The notes under the pieces are model-generated. The model was not told where the DNA came from, searched no databases, and was given only the letters and a program-made list of their open reading frames with translations. Positions 24,147 through 32,452 of a DNA stretch of 49,104 bases are shown one piece after another. This DNA comes from Roseovarius sp. (GTDB lineage Bacteria > Pseudomonadota > Alphaproteobacteria > Rhodobacterales > Rhodobacteraceae), in assembly GCA_029212365.1 (NCBI GenBank), contig JARGOC010000027.1, forward strand, positions 1 through 49,104, given 5' to 3'. The position numbers were made by a program, and so were the translations under genes. The stretch's first letter is position 1, and each line of letters starts with the position of its first letter.

Positions 24147-24874
24147 ATATTTCGCTTTTGGGACTCACCGCCGCGCTTCTGGCCGGTACTATATCATTTC
24201 TGTCACCCTGCGTGCTGCCGCTTGTGCCAGGATATGTCTCGTACGTTGCCGGACGCACGACCGCTGAAAGCGGTGCGGCTTCGGCCTCCACTGCGCGCGC
24301 CGTGTGGTTGAGCCTGTGTTTCGTTCTTGGCTTCTCGACCATCTTTATCGGGCTTGGCGCGTCAGCGACTGCAATGGGTCAGGCCCTGCTTCGGTGGCGG
24401 TATGAACTCAACCTCGTTGGGGGCGGCATAGTCATTCTCTTCGGGCTCTTCATGATAGGAGCCGCGCGGCTCTCGGTCATGGAACGCGATTTCCGATTCA
24501 ATCTCAACATTCCCGGGGGCCAACCCGCCGCGTCCTATGTCCTCGGTCTTGCCTTCGGTTTCGGCTGGACGCCTTGCATCGGCCCGATCCTCGGCGCGAT
24601 CCTGACAGCCAGTGCGGCGAGTGCCACAATGGGCGAAGGCATCATGCTGCTTGCCGTCTATTCCGCAGGCCTCGGGATACCGTTTCTGATCGTGGCAGGT
24701 TTCACCGATCAGATCGCGGGCCGCCTCCGGGCCATCGGCCGGATCGGCCGTCGCCTCCACCAGATTGCGGGCGTCGTGATGATCCTGATGGGGTTGGCAA
24801 TGATGACGGGGCAGTTGAGCGCGCTGTCATACTGGATGCTCGATGCATTTCCGGTTCTGGGACGAATCGGATAG
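24140..24874 (+). CDS. ccdA: CcdA/DsbD-like transmembrane electron transporter
   Basis: 244 aa with six membrane helices. The two redox Cys are in FLSPCVLPLVPGY and FGWTPCIGPILG, the CcdA signature. It passes electrons from cytoplasmic thioredoxin to periplasmic redoxins, which fits the DsbE- and TlpA-like proteins earlier in the cluster. Last gene of the co-directional copper set. Confidence 0.92.
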   Translation: MVDISLLGLTAALLAGTISFLSPCVLPLVPGYVSYVAGRTTAESGAASASTARAVWLSLCFVLGFSTIFIGLGASATAMGQALLRWRYELNLVGGGIVILFGLFMIGAARLSVMERDFRFNLNIPGGQPAASYVLGLAFGFGWTPCIGPILGAILTASAASATMGEGIMLLAVYSAGLGIPFLIVAGFTDQIAGRLRAIGRIGRRLHQIAGVVMILMGLAMMTGQLSALSYWMLDAFPVLGRIG

Positions 24875-24914
24875 CTTCATAAGCAGCGGCGTCACTCGAT
24901 AACAGATATTTTTC

Positions 24915-24945
24915 TTGAACCTCTAGTAGCTTTAGGAGTTAAGCC
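24915..24945 (+). promoter_or_regulatory. MerR-type promoter, site A (before L,D-transpeptidase 1)
   Basis: -35 TTGAAC (24915-24920), 19-bp spacer CTCTAGTAGCTTTAGGAGT and -10 TAAGCC (24940-24945). The CTCTAG..TAGGAG dyad is imperfect but matches the other sites of this window. The start near 24953 leaves a leader of about 115 bases to the gene at 25067. Confidence 0.72.
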
Positions 24946-25066
24946 GTCAAGACAGAACGGCACATGGGGCAGGTTACCAATGACGCCGCACCCCATACCG
25001 GGCGGACAGTATCGCGTTCGGGATAAGGTTCGGCCCGCGGTTCAATGCTTGAAGGGAGTAAGTAAT

Positions 25067-25729
25067 ATGCTGACACGGCGACATTTTGTTGTGACCGGCA
25101 CGGCGCTGTTTTCAGCGCCGATCGCATCTCCGGCGTTTGCAAGCACTTGGCCGACAGCGTCGCAAAAAACGGCATGGGATGCACAGGTGACGCCTGCGAA
25201 TTTCGAACTTGAGACCTCGAACCCCTGGGGTTTGCAACCGCGTTTCCTGCCGCGTCGGGTTGAAGCGCGGGCTGATTTGACGCCCGGGGATATCCATGTC
25301 GATGCGGTGGCGCGCTATCTCTATCATATCGAGGAGGGCGGGACCGCGATGCGTTATGGCGTGGCGATTGCACGCGGAAATCTTTATGAGCCGGGAACCT
25401 ATACGATCCGTCGGAAGGTCGAGTGGCCGCATTGGACGCCAACCAAATCGATGATCGAACGCGATCCATCGCTCGAAAAATACGCAAATGGCCAGGAGCC
25501 CGGCACACAAAACCCACTGGGATCTCGTGCAATCTATTTGTTCGTGGGTCAGCGGGACACCTATCTGCGAATCCACGGATCACCGCAATCGAGGTCAATT
25601 GGCGGACGCGCGAGCTCTGGATGTGTCCGAATGGTCATGGCGCATATCAACGAGCTTTATCCCAGGGTCGCGATCGGTTCGACCGCATATCTCTACTCCG
25701 CTGAAGACAGCGTTACAGCGCGCAGCTAG
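25067..25729 (+). CDS. L,D-transpeptidase (YkuD) 1
   Basis: Peptidoglycan crosslinking enzyme forming meso-DAP to meso-DAP bridges or anchoring proteins. 220 aa with a Tat-like signal (LTRRHFVVTGTALFSAPIA). The YkuD catalytic region has His170 (RIHGSPQSRSIGG) and Cys186 (ASSGCVRM). The usual SHGC is SSGC here. ATG 25067 follows GAAGGGAG; an earlier ATG at 24980 would bury the signal peptide. It has its own MerR-type promoter. It is clearly related to the enzymes at 47494 and 48388. Confidence 0.88.
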   Translation: MLTRRHFVVTGTALFSAPIASPAFASTWPTASQKTAWDAQVTPANFELETSNPWGLQPRFLPRRVEARADLTPGDIHVDAVARYLYHIEEGGTAMRYGVAIARGNLYEPGTYTIRRKVEWPHWTPTKSMIERDPSLEKYANGQEPGTQNPLGSRAIYLFVGQRDTYLRIHGSPQSRSIGGRASSGCVRMVMAHINELYPRVAIGSTAYLYSAEDSVTARS

Positions 25730-25767
25730 CTTTCCGCCTAGATAATAGGCCTGTACAGCCGCCATAG

Positions 25768-26037
25768 TTACGCGGCGGGTTTGACGCAGATCGGACTGCC
25801 AGCAGCTGTCCTGAGCGGCAAAGGCGTTGTCTCAACCGGGCCTGCATGCATGTACCAATAGCAATTGTCCTCCGGCCGCAGATAGGCGGTCGCGAGGTCC
25901 TGATTTGGGGCTGCCAATTCGACGATATTTTCCGGCAAGGGCGGGCGTGATGACGCGCCTTGTGAATTTGACAGACCCTCTGAGCAGGCTCCGAGCGCCA
26001 GATAGATAAAGAGAAGAACTGCGTTCCGCGTGTACAT
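25768..26037 (-). CDS. Small lipoprotein of unknown function
   Basis: 89 aa with a lipoprotein signal: LFIYLALGACSEG, lipobox LGAC. The mature part has NCYWYMHAGPVETTPLPL and ends SPICVKPAA, giving two further Cys that could form a disulfide. I do not recognise a named family. It faces the L,D-transpeptidase gene convergently, and no promoter was identified in the bases after 26037. Together with the peptidase LspA at 38982 it adds to the lipoprotein theme of this region. Confidence 0.65.
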   Translation of the reverse strand: MYTRNAVLLFIYLALGACSEGLSNSQGASSRPPLPENIVELAAPNQDLATAYLRPEDNCYWYMHAGPVETTPLPLRTAAGSPICVKPAA

Positions 26038-26226
26038 AAACTGACTGTCCCGCTGGTGTGAATTCTTAGATGCGTCTTTCTCGCATCCGGCGACATGTGG
26101 TGCAATGCAAAGGCAGGGTCATAGATGATTTTCCTGAGAAAAGTGGCTGGAACTCAATGGTTTCGGCCCAAACCGGCTGCGGTCGTACCATAACGGCGCG
26201 ACTGTCTCACAGCCGGAACTTTTTGC

Positions 26227-26257
26227 TTGAACCTCTAGTTGCTGTAGGGCGTATGCA
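26227..26257 (+). promoter_or_regulatory. MerR-type promoter, site B (before the Zn/Cd/Pb ATPase)
   Basis: -35 TTGAAC (26227-26232), 19-bp spacer CTCTAGTTGCTGTAGGGCG and -10 TATGCA (26252-26257). It resembles published PbrR/CadR operators. It would transcribe the ATPase and the TRAP genes. Confidence 0.8.
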
Positions 26258-26288
26258 CTTTGCACCATTGCGAATCTGAGGACATTTC

Positions 26289-28631
26289 ATGCCACATGAC
26301 GGCGTTCCAACCGATCACAATCATCCACCTGCGACGGAGGACGCCTGCGGAAGCTGTGGCCGCGGCAAGGCCATTGAGGCGACGCAGCACTCAGCCTCGG
26401 ATGGCCGAAGTTTCCATGTCAGTGGTCTGGACTGTGCCGAAGAGGTGTCCATTCTAAACCGGGTCGTGGGCCCCGAGGTCGGGGGCTCGGAGTATCTTGC
26501 GTTCGACGTCATCAACGCCCGGATGACAGTTCTGGATGGCGGAACGAATCCAAGTTCCGACAAAATCATTGATATCGTCGCGACAACGGGCATGACGGCC
26601 AAACCCTGGGATGCCGAAGATGCCAGCGCGGATCAGGCCGCACATCTGAAAAAACAAAAACTGTTCACGATGCTCAGTGGCGGCTTCTGGGCGGCAGGGT
26701 TCATCTACCACATCGTCGAAACAGGGTTTGGCAGCGCCATCGGATTGTTCTCGGGCCATGGTGAAGCGCCGATGCCCGTTGCCGAAGCAGGGTTGTTCGC
26801 AGTAGCGATCCTCTTAGGCGTGTGGCTGGTCGCACCCAAAGCGTGGTCGTCGGCGCGCCGGCTTTCTCCGGACATGAACCTGTTGATGGTCGTTGCAGTG
26901 GCCGGTGCCATCGGGCTTGGCGAGTTTTTCGAGGCCGCCACGGTGGCGTTTTTCTTTTCGCTCTCGTTGTATCTTGAAAGCTGGAGCGTAGGGCGGGCCC
27001 GCAATGCCGTGTCGGCGCTTCTTGACCTGGCGCCCCCGACAGCCCGGGTGCTCTATGACGATGGCTCTGAAGCCGACGTTCCCGCAGCGGCCGTGGTTGT
27101 TGGTGCACGGTTCGTCGTGCGCGGCGGGGATAGTATTCCACTCGACGGGGAAGTCGTAGACGGAGCAGGGGCCGTTGATCAGGCCCCCATTACGGGCGAG
27201 AGCGCCCTGGTGCCGAAAGAAACAGGCGATCACGTCTACGCCGGCACGATCAATGGTGAGGGCACGTTGACTGTGCGGGCAACGAAAGCCGCCTCCGACA
27301 CGGTCTTGTCCAAGATTATCCGCATGGTGGGCGATGCACATTCGCGCCGTGCAGAGGTCGAGCAATGGGTGGCCAAGTTTGCCCGCATCTACACACCGGT
27401 GGTGATGGCGCTCGCCATTCTCATTGCCTTGGTCCCCCCGCTTGTCGCGGGCGGCGACTGGGGCTTCTGGTTCTATAACGCACTGGTTCTTCTGGTCATC
27501 GCCTGTCCCTGTGCCTTGGTGATCTCGACTCCGGTCTCTATCGTCGCCTCCCTTGCCGCCTCGGCGCGCAATGGTGTGCTGATCAAGGGCGGGGCATATG
27601 TCGAAGCGCCCGGTCGCACGACGGCCTTGGCCATGGACAAGACCGGCACGATTACCATGGGAGAACCTGAAGTTGCTGCCATTTATCCCTTTGGTGGCAT
27701 ATCTGAGCGAGAACTGATGGCGCGAGCCGTAGCTCTAGAGGCGCGCTCGTCGCATCCACTGGCACGGGCGATCCTTGGCCGGGCAGAGCGAGACGGAATA
27801 AAAACCGTCGCCGCCGACGGCACGCGGACGGTGCCCGGGCGCGGTCTTGAAGGCGAATTGGATGGCCAATCAATTTGGTTGGGTTCCGACCGGTTTGCCG
27901 AGGAGAAGGGCCTTGGCGGGGGCATCCCTACGGATCTTCGCGATCGGATCGAAGGCGCGGGGAGCACGCTGGTGGCGATCGGCGACGCCGATGGAGTGAG
28001 CGGGGTGCTGGAACTGCGCGACCGGATCCGGCCCGATGCGAAGGGCATCGTTGCCCGTCTGCATGCCCAGGGAGTCAAAAAGATCGTGATGCTTACCGGC
28101 GACAACGCGGCAACGGCAAGGGCGGTGGCCGCTGAAGTCGGGATCGACGAGGTGCGCGCCGAACTCCTTCCCGAAGACAAGGTAACAGCGATCGAGGAAC
28201 TGGTGGCAAGCTACGGCACCGTGGCAATGATCGGGGATGGCGTGAACGATGCTCCGGCGATGGCCCGTGCGCATTACGGCATCGCCATGGGCGCCGTTGG
28301 GTCTGACGCCGCAATTGTAACGGCAGATATCGCTCTCATGACCGATGACATTGGCAAGGTTCCCTGGCTGATTGGTCATTCCCGCCGGACCATGTCGATC
28401 ATCAAGCAGAACATCGGGTTGTCTCTTGCGACCAAGGTCGCATTCGTGGTGGCAACAGCCTTCGGCATGGCCTCGATGTGGGGCGCGATCGCGGCCGATG
28501 TCGGCGTATCCCTTCTCGTCGTCGCTAATGCGCTGCGACTCCTGCACGCACGGGAGAACGACGCCGGGCCGCGTGGCGGGAAGCAAATTGGAACCAATAT
28601 GGCCAAAGACGCGCTGGCGCACGGTCACTGA
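26289..28631 (+). CDS. Zn/Cd/Pb-type P1B ATPase
   Basis: 780 aa divalent heavy-metal exporter of the inner membrane (ZntA/CadA group). The N-terminus is His- and Cys-bearing (ACGSCGRG), then one HMA-like domain with GLDCAEE (Cys49), a single-Cys plus Glu site instead of CxxC. The core has CPCALVISTP, DKTGTITMGEP, and [20 protein letters not shown]; the final helix has Asp (AADVGVSLLVV), a feature of the divalent-metal subgroup. GAGG precedes the ATG. Metal choice among Zn, Cd and Pb cannot be decided from sequence. Confidence 0.92.
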   Translation: MPHDGVPTDHNHPPATEDACGSCGRGKAIEATQHSASDGRSFHVSGLDCAEEVSILNRVVGPEVGGSEYLAFDVINARMTVLDGGTNPSSDKIIDIVATTGMTAKPWDAEDASADQAAHLKKQKLFTMLSGGFWAAGFIYHIVETGFGSAIGLFSGHGEAPMPVAEAGLFAVAILLGVWLVAPKAWSSARRLSPDMNLLMVVAVAGAIGLGEFFEAATVAFFFSLSLYLESWSVGRARNAVSALLDLAPPTARVLYDDGSEADVPAAAVVVGARFVVRGGDSIPLDGEVVDGAGAVDQAPITGESALVPKETGDHVYAGTINGEGTLTVRATKAASDTVLSKIIRMVGDAHSRRAEVEQWVAKFARIYTPVVMALAILIALVPPLVAGGDWGFWFYNALVLLVIACPCALVISTPVSIVASLAASARNGVLIKGGAYVEAPGRTTALAMDKTGTITMGEPEVAAIYPFGGISERELMARAVALEARSSHPLARAILGRAERDGIKTVAADGTRTVPGRGLEGELDGQSIWLGSDRFAEEKGLGGGIPTDLRDRIEGAGSTLVAIGDADGVSGVLELRDRIRPDAKGIVARLHAQGVKKIVMLTGDNAATARAVAAEVGIDEVRAELLPEDKVTAIEELVASYGTVAMIGDGVNDAPAMARAHYGIAMGAVGSDAAIVTADIALMTDDIGKVPWLIGHSRRTMSIIKQNIGLSLATKVAFVVATAFGMASMWGAIAADVGVSLLVVANALRLLHARENDAGPRGGKQIGTNMAKDALAHGH

Positions 28632-28667
28632 CAATGTGGCTGGCAAGAACCTGTGGGAGGAGGAGGC

Positions 28668-29189
28668 TTGCGGCTGATAGATTGGATTGACCGAGGCATT
28701 CGGGGCATTGGTGTCATTACTGCGTGGCTGACGGTCATCTCGATTGCCGCGTATGGCGCTCTCCAGATGCTAGATCGCAAGCTACAACTTGGTGTTTCGA
28801 GTTATCTGCCAGATTTGTCCACGTCGTTGCTGTTCATCCTGATCTTTTTGACCTTTGGGTATACCTATTTGCGGGACGGGCACGTCCGCGTGGATGTATT
28901 TCGCAGATATTGGTCAGGACGCCGCCTCGCTTGGATTGAGCTCATCGGTGGCGTTTTTGTCCTTCTGCCGCTCGCAGCCATCCTGACTTATTACGGTTGG
29001 GATGGTCTGATCCGCACGACGAAGTACGCAGAAACTCAAGTATGGGCGCAGCGCATCGCTGGGGTTATCGGCCCCATCTTGCTGGCACTTGCGGGTGTAA
29101 TCGTGGCCTTGCGCAACATCGCCTTTCTGATTGGAAAGCGTGCACAGGGCGCGCCGGAGCCAACGAAAGGCCTCCACAATGGTGAATGA
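28668..29189 (+). CDS. TRAP transporter small permease (DctQ-like)
   Basis: Small membrane subunit of a tripartite ATP-independent transporter. About 173 aa with four membrane segments; TYLRDGHVRVDVFRRYWSGR is a DctQ hallmark. Start is probably TTG 28668 behind GGAGGAGGAGG; GTG 28653 is possible but would put the ribosome site inside the gene. It follows the ATPase by 36 bases, so it is probably on the same metal-induced transcript. Confidence 0.8.
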   Translation: MRLIDWIDRGIRGIGVITAWLTVISIAAYGALQMLDRKLQLGVSSYLPDLSTSLLFILIFLTFGYTYLRDGHVRVDVFRRYWSGRRLAWIELIGGVFVLLPLAAILTYYGWDGLIRTTKYAETQVWAQRIAGVIGPILLALAGVIVALRNIAFLIGKRAQGAPEPTKGLHNGE

Positions 29190-30546
29190 ATTCCTCACGA
29201 TTGCCATGCTGCTCATAATGGCCTTCGGGGTTTTCAGTGGCTTTCCTGTGGCTCTGGTCCTGGCGGGGACTGGCTTCCTGGGTTTTACAGCCGCGGTTTG
29301 GGTGGGAATCACGGATTTCCAGCACTTAGGTCTGATCTACCTGCGGGTCCGCGGTGTGCTGACCAATGAAGCCGTCCAATTCACCAGCGTTCCGATGCTC
29401 ATCTTTCTCGGACTGATTCTGAACGCCAGCGGGGTTGCAGAAACCATGTTTCGCTTGCTGGGGCGTCTTTTGACAGGCGTTCCGGGTCGCTACGCCATTG
29501 CGACACTGCTGATCGGCCTCGTTCTTGCGCCCGCCGCCGGGGTTATCGGGGCGTCGGTCATCACGGTAGCACTGGTAGCCTATGCACCTATGATGGCTTC
29601 GGGCTACACCCCGAGAACCGCTGGGGCGGCTGTCGCAGCATCTGGCGCACTTGGTGTTGTGTTTCCCCCCGCCGTGCTGTTGTTCTTCGTTGCCAATGTC
29701 TTCCAACTCCGTATCGGTCTAATGTACGTCGCGCTTATTGTGCCCGTTCTCCTGATGGTCACGGCTTTCTCAGTTTTCTTTGCCACAACTCTGCGAAAGA
29801 CCACGGAAGCACCCATCGTGCAGGCCGAGGGACATATGTGGGGAGATATTATATCCGTACTTGCTGCGGTTGCCGTCATTGCATCCATTCCTCTGAGCAT
29901 CATATCTGGCCTGGCCACGTTATCGGAAGCAGCCGGGGTCGGCGTGTTCGGCGCTCTGCTGGTGGCAGTGTTCCGCCGGCGTCTCTCATTTTCGAACTTC
30001 AATACAGTCACCGTGCAAACGGCCTCGATGACGTCGATGGTGTTTTTTATTGTCGTGGGCGCAACAGTATTCTCCCTGAGTTTCAACCTTGTGGGCGGCC
30101 CAGATGTCATCTTTAGTTGGATCTCCGCCTTTGATCTCTCTCGGTGGGAATTGTTGGCGATCCTACTTGGCATCGTCATCATTCTCGGGTTTGTATTCGA
30201 CTGGATCGAAGTTTTGCTGGTCTTTGTTCCCATCCTGATGCCGATCTTCGCGAGCCTAGATTTTGCCGACCACGTAGGTTCTGCATATTTTGCAAAAATG
30301 TGGATCGCTGGGTTGATCGCCTTGGCCCTGCAAACATCCTTTCTGACACCTCCGTTCGGCTATGCCTTGTTTTTTGCGAAGATGGCGGCCCCAAAGGAAA
30401 TTGCTCTCGCCGATATCTATCGTGGTGCGGCGCCGCTCGTCGCGATCGAGATCGTGTTGATCACGTCCCTGATCTGGTTCCCGAAGCTTCTCACCTGGCT
30501 GCCTGAAATGGCTCTTTCTGCGGCCGATACGCCGCTCTTCGACTGA
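29179..30546 (+). CDS. TRAP transporter large permease (DctM-like)
   Basis: 455 aa with about twelve membrane helices, e.g. FGVFSGFPVALVLAGTGFLG and VLAPAAGVIGASVITVALVA, fitting DctM. It overlaps the small subunit by 11 bases. No substrate-binding protein (DctP or TAXI type) is present anywhere in the window, so substrate and function are open. Start ATG 29179 rather than the upstream frame inside the DctQ gene. Confidence 0.87.
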   Translation: MVNEFLTIAMLLIMAFGVFSGFPVALVLAGTGFLGFTAAVWVGITDFQHLGLIYLRVRGVLTNEAVQFTSVPMLIFLGLILNASGVAETMFRLLGRLLTGVPGRYAIATLLIGLVLAPAAGVIGASVITVALVAYAPMMASGYTPRTAGAAVAASGALGVVFPPAVLLFFVANVFQLRIGLMYVALIVPVLLMVTAFSVFFATTLRKTTEAPIVQAEGHMWGDIISVLAAVAVIASIPLSIISGLATLSEAAGVGVFGALLVAVFRRRLSFSNFNTVTVQTASMTSMVFFIVVGATVFSLSFNLVGGPDVIFSWISAFDLSRWELLAILLGIVIILGFVFDWIEVLLVFVPILMPIFASLDFADHVGSAYFAKMWIAGLIALALQTSFLTPPFGYALFFAKMAAPKEIALADIYRGAAPLVAIEIVLITSLIWFPKLLTWLPEMALSAADTPLFD

Positions 30547-30577
30547 AACCAAGGGCTCCCGAGCTTTAGGTTCAGTC
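30541..30577 (+). terminator. Hairpin at the end of the TRAP operon
   Basis: GACTGAAACC at 30541-30550 pairs with GGTTCAGTC at 30569-30577, with an inner GCTC/GAGC stem. It begins on the DctM stop codon. There is no T-run, so it is a possible but weak terminator separating this operon from the next promoter. Confidence 0.4.
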
Positions 30578-30606
30578 TGTGTTGATGCGATTGGGAAATC
30601 TTTCTC

Positions 30607-30637
30607 TTGAACTTCTAGTTGCTAGAGGTTGTAGAAT
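30607..30637 (+). promoter_or_regulatory. MerR-type promoter, site C (before the degenerate CDF gene)
   Basis: -35 TTGAAC (30607-30612), 19-bp spacer TTCTAGTTGCTAGAGGTTG and -10 TAGAAT (30632-30637), the best -10 of the set. The transcript start would lie about 165 bases before the CDF-like gene. Confidence 0.82.
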
Positions 30638-30811
30638 TTTTGTTGAGCAGTGGAGGAGCAAGACTTGCGACAGCAATCTCGCCTGTTTCAAAGATCTTCT
30701 GATCGTGTCCTTGAAAGAGAGTGACAAAGGAAGAAGAGCATCGACGCACGGAGATCAGCGGCAGTATTTTGGTCGAGCAGAGAGCTTGGCCGGACAAGGT
30801 TTGGCCGGTTC

Positions 30812-31726
30812 ATGAAAAGCGATGAGCAAATCGAACTGTTCGCGGGCGACGCCAGCCGTCAGAGGCTAGCGCGACCGATCAAGTGGTTGTATTTGCCGAT
30901 TGCCTTGGCGCTGTCTGTCGGCGGCTTATATTTTGGAAGCCTTGCTCTAATTGCCATCGCTTTGCTCTACGTTTCGGACGTGGTCGAGGTGTTGATGAGA
31001 TCAGTGGCGGGTAGGCTGACAAGACGTCAGAACAATGACTGCGTTGTCCTGGGGTATGGACGATTGGAAATCGCGACAGAGTTGGCAAGTTGTGTTGCTG
31101 TGGTGCTGCTATCTGCTTCGATCATTTACCATGGCGTCATGCGGCTAAACTTCCCCCATCAAATGCAAAGCTGGACCATAGTGGTGTTCGTCGTTGTCTT
31201 GATAGGGATCGAGTTATTAGCGTTCTCGAAACCGACACCAACATCGTGGAGCCGACGGAAAATCAGCATATCAGCGCCACGATGGCCAGGCCGTTTAGCG
31301 TTCTTGCTATCGGTTTTCGCGGGCGGCGTAGCCATTTTGTTGCTCGGTTCCGGACGAACTGACTCGATTATTGCAGTTTCATTGTCCAGTGCGCTTCTTT
31401 GGATCGCCCTTCGTGGTATTGGAGAGGCGCTTCGATCGTCGCTGCTTGGAGCGCCGTCAAACCTGGATGCGGCAGATGTTGTGCAACGAATATTGTCTGT
31501 CGAAGGGGTTCAAGATATTCATCACCTACACTTCTGGCGGCTCCCGGAACAGAGACTGGCCATCGACGCTCATATTGTTGTCACGGTACCGAATTGGCAT
31601 AAAGCCGAAGCCATCAGGGATCACATCGAAGCAATTCTAATCCACAAGTTCGGAGTGAAACACAGCACGCTCGAAATGGAAACGCCAGACAGGGAGCGGG
31701 ATTCTTGCCATGTCTACGGCAGCTGA
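30812..31726 (+). CDS. CDF-family protein lacking the canonical metal site
   Basis: 304 aa with the CDF layout: membrane segments, then a cytoplasmic domain (VEGVQDIHHLHFWRLPEQRL and FGVKHSTLEMET). Compared with the intact CDF at 46201, helix 2 reads GSLALIAIALLYVSD instead of GSLALIADALHNFSD, so the Asp and His ligands are replaced by Ile and Leu. Helix 5 lacks the HxxxD motif altogether. The frame is intact. It may be a regulatory or partner subunit, or a protein with a new function. It is under a MerR-type promoter. Weak ribosome site at ATG 30812. Confidence 0.75.
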   Translation: MKSDEQIELFAGDASRQRLARPIKWLYLPIALALSVGGLYFGSLALIAIALLYVSDVVEVLMRSVAGRLTRRQNNDCVVLGYGRLEIATELASCVAVVLLSASIIYHGVMRLNFPHQMQSWTIVVFVVVLIGIELLAFSKPTPTSWSRRKISISAPRWPGRLAFLLSVFAGGVAILLLGSGRTDSIIAVSLSSALLWIALRGIGEALRSSLLGAPSNLDAADVVQRILSVEGVQDIHHLHFWRLPEQRLAIDAHIVVTVPNWHKAEAIRDHIEAILIHKFGVKHSTLEMETPDRERDSCHVYGS

Positions 31727-31856
31727 GACTGACGACATTCATGCACTTCGGCAGCAATTGGAAGGACTTTCGCTGTTTCGCCATGGTTGATCCAAAATCA
31801 AATTTTGTATACTCTTTTCGCAACCAAATAGTCCAAAAAAGGGGCATCGAGCAGTG

Positions 31857-32366
31857 ATGATTGACAGACTTCCGAGACGGTTCTTTCTCTTGGGTGGCGT
31901 GGCGGCCTTTCTCTCGGGATGCGCGAGTAAGTTCCGCTCTTACAAAGGTCCAGAAGTGACGCGCGTGCGCCTTTACAAGTCGGAAAGACAGTTGGTTCTC
32001 GATGGCGCAGAAGGTGTGCTTAAAACGTATCCGGTCGGCCTTGGCTTCGCGCCGGAGGGACACAAACAGTTTGAGGGCGACGGACGCACGCCAGAGGGCG
32101 CGTATACAATCGATCGACGCAATCCCAACAGCAAATTCCATCTTTCCGTCGGAATATCCTATCCAAACGAGGCGGACGTTGCCTTCGCTAACGCGCAGGG
32201 CAAGTCTCCGGGTGGCGACATTTTCATCCATGGCGGCCCCCGAAAGGATATCGACCCGATGAACAAGCAGGATTGGACGGCTGGTTGTATCTCGGTCACC
32301 GACCGCCAGATCGAAAAGGTCTATGCGATGGTGCGTGATGGAACCCCGATAATGATCTATGCGTAG
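31857..32366 (+). CDS. L,D-transpeptidase (YkuD) 2, lipoprotein
   Basis: 169 aa with a lipobox FLSGC (Cys22), so it is predicted to be lipid-anchored. The YkuD domain has His125 (FIHGGPRKD) and Cys144 (WTAGCISV). The residues next to Cys differ from the classical SHGCxR (AGCIS), as in the YafK/amidase-like branch. It could crosslink peptidoglycan or cleave its protein links. ATG 31857; a GTG three bases earlier is possible. It follows the CDF-like gene by 130 bases, with TTGATC (31788) and TATACT as a possible private promoter. Confidence 0.82.
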   Translation: MIDRLPRRFFLLGGVAAFLSGCASKFRSYKGPEVTRVRLYKSERQLVLDGAEGVLKTYPVGLGFAPEGHKQFEGDGRTPEGAYTIDRRNPNSKFHLSVGISYPNEADVAFANAQGKSPGGDIFIHGGPRKDIDPMNKQDWTAGCISVTDRQIEKVYAMVRDGTPIMIYA

Positions 32367-32452
32367 TTCTTGTGGCAGCCTTTGCGTCCGCGCATCTATT
32401 CCGCATTCCCGCCCACTGCGCCACACCATGAATTGAACCCGGGAATACCGCG

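Noticed and set aside
24980..25066. Earlier ATG for L,D-transpeptidase 1
   Set aside because: It would add 29 residues before a clear Tat-like signal peptide, while ATG 25067 has a proper GAAGGGAG site.
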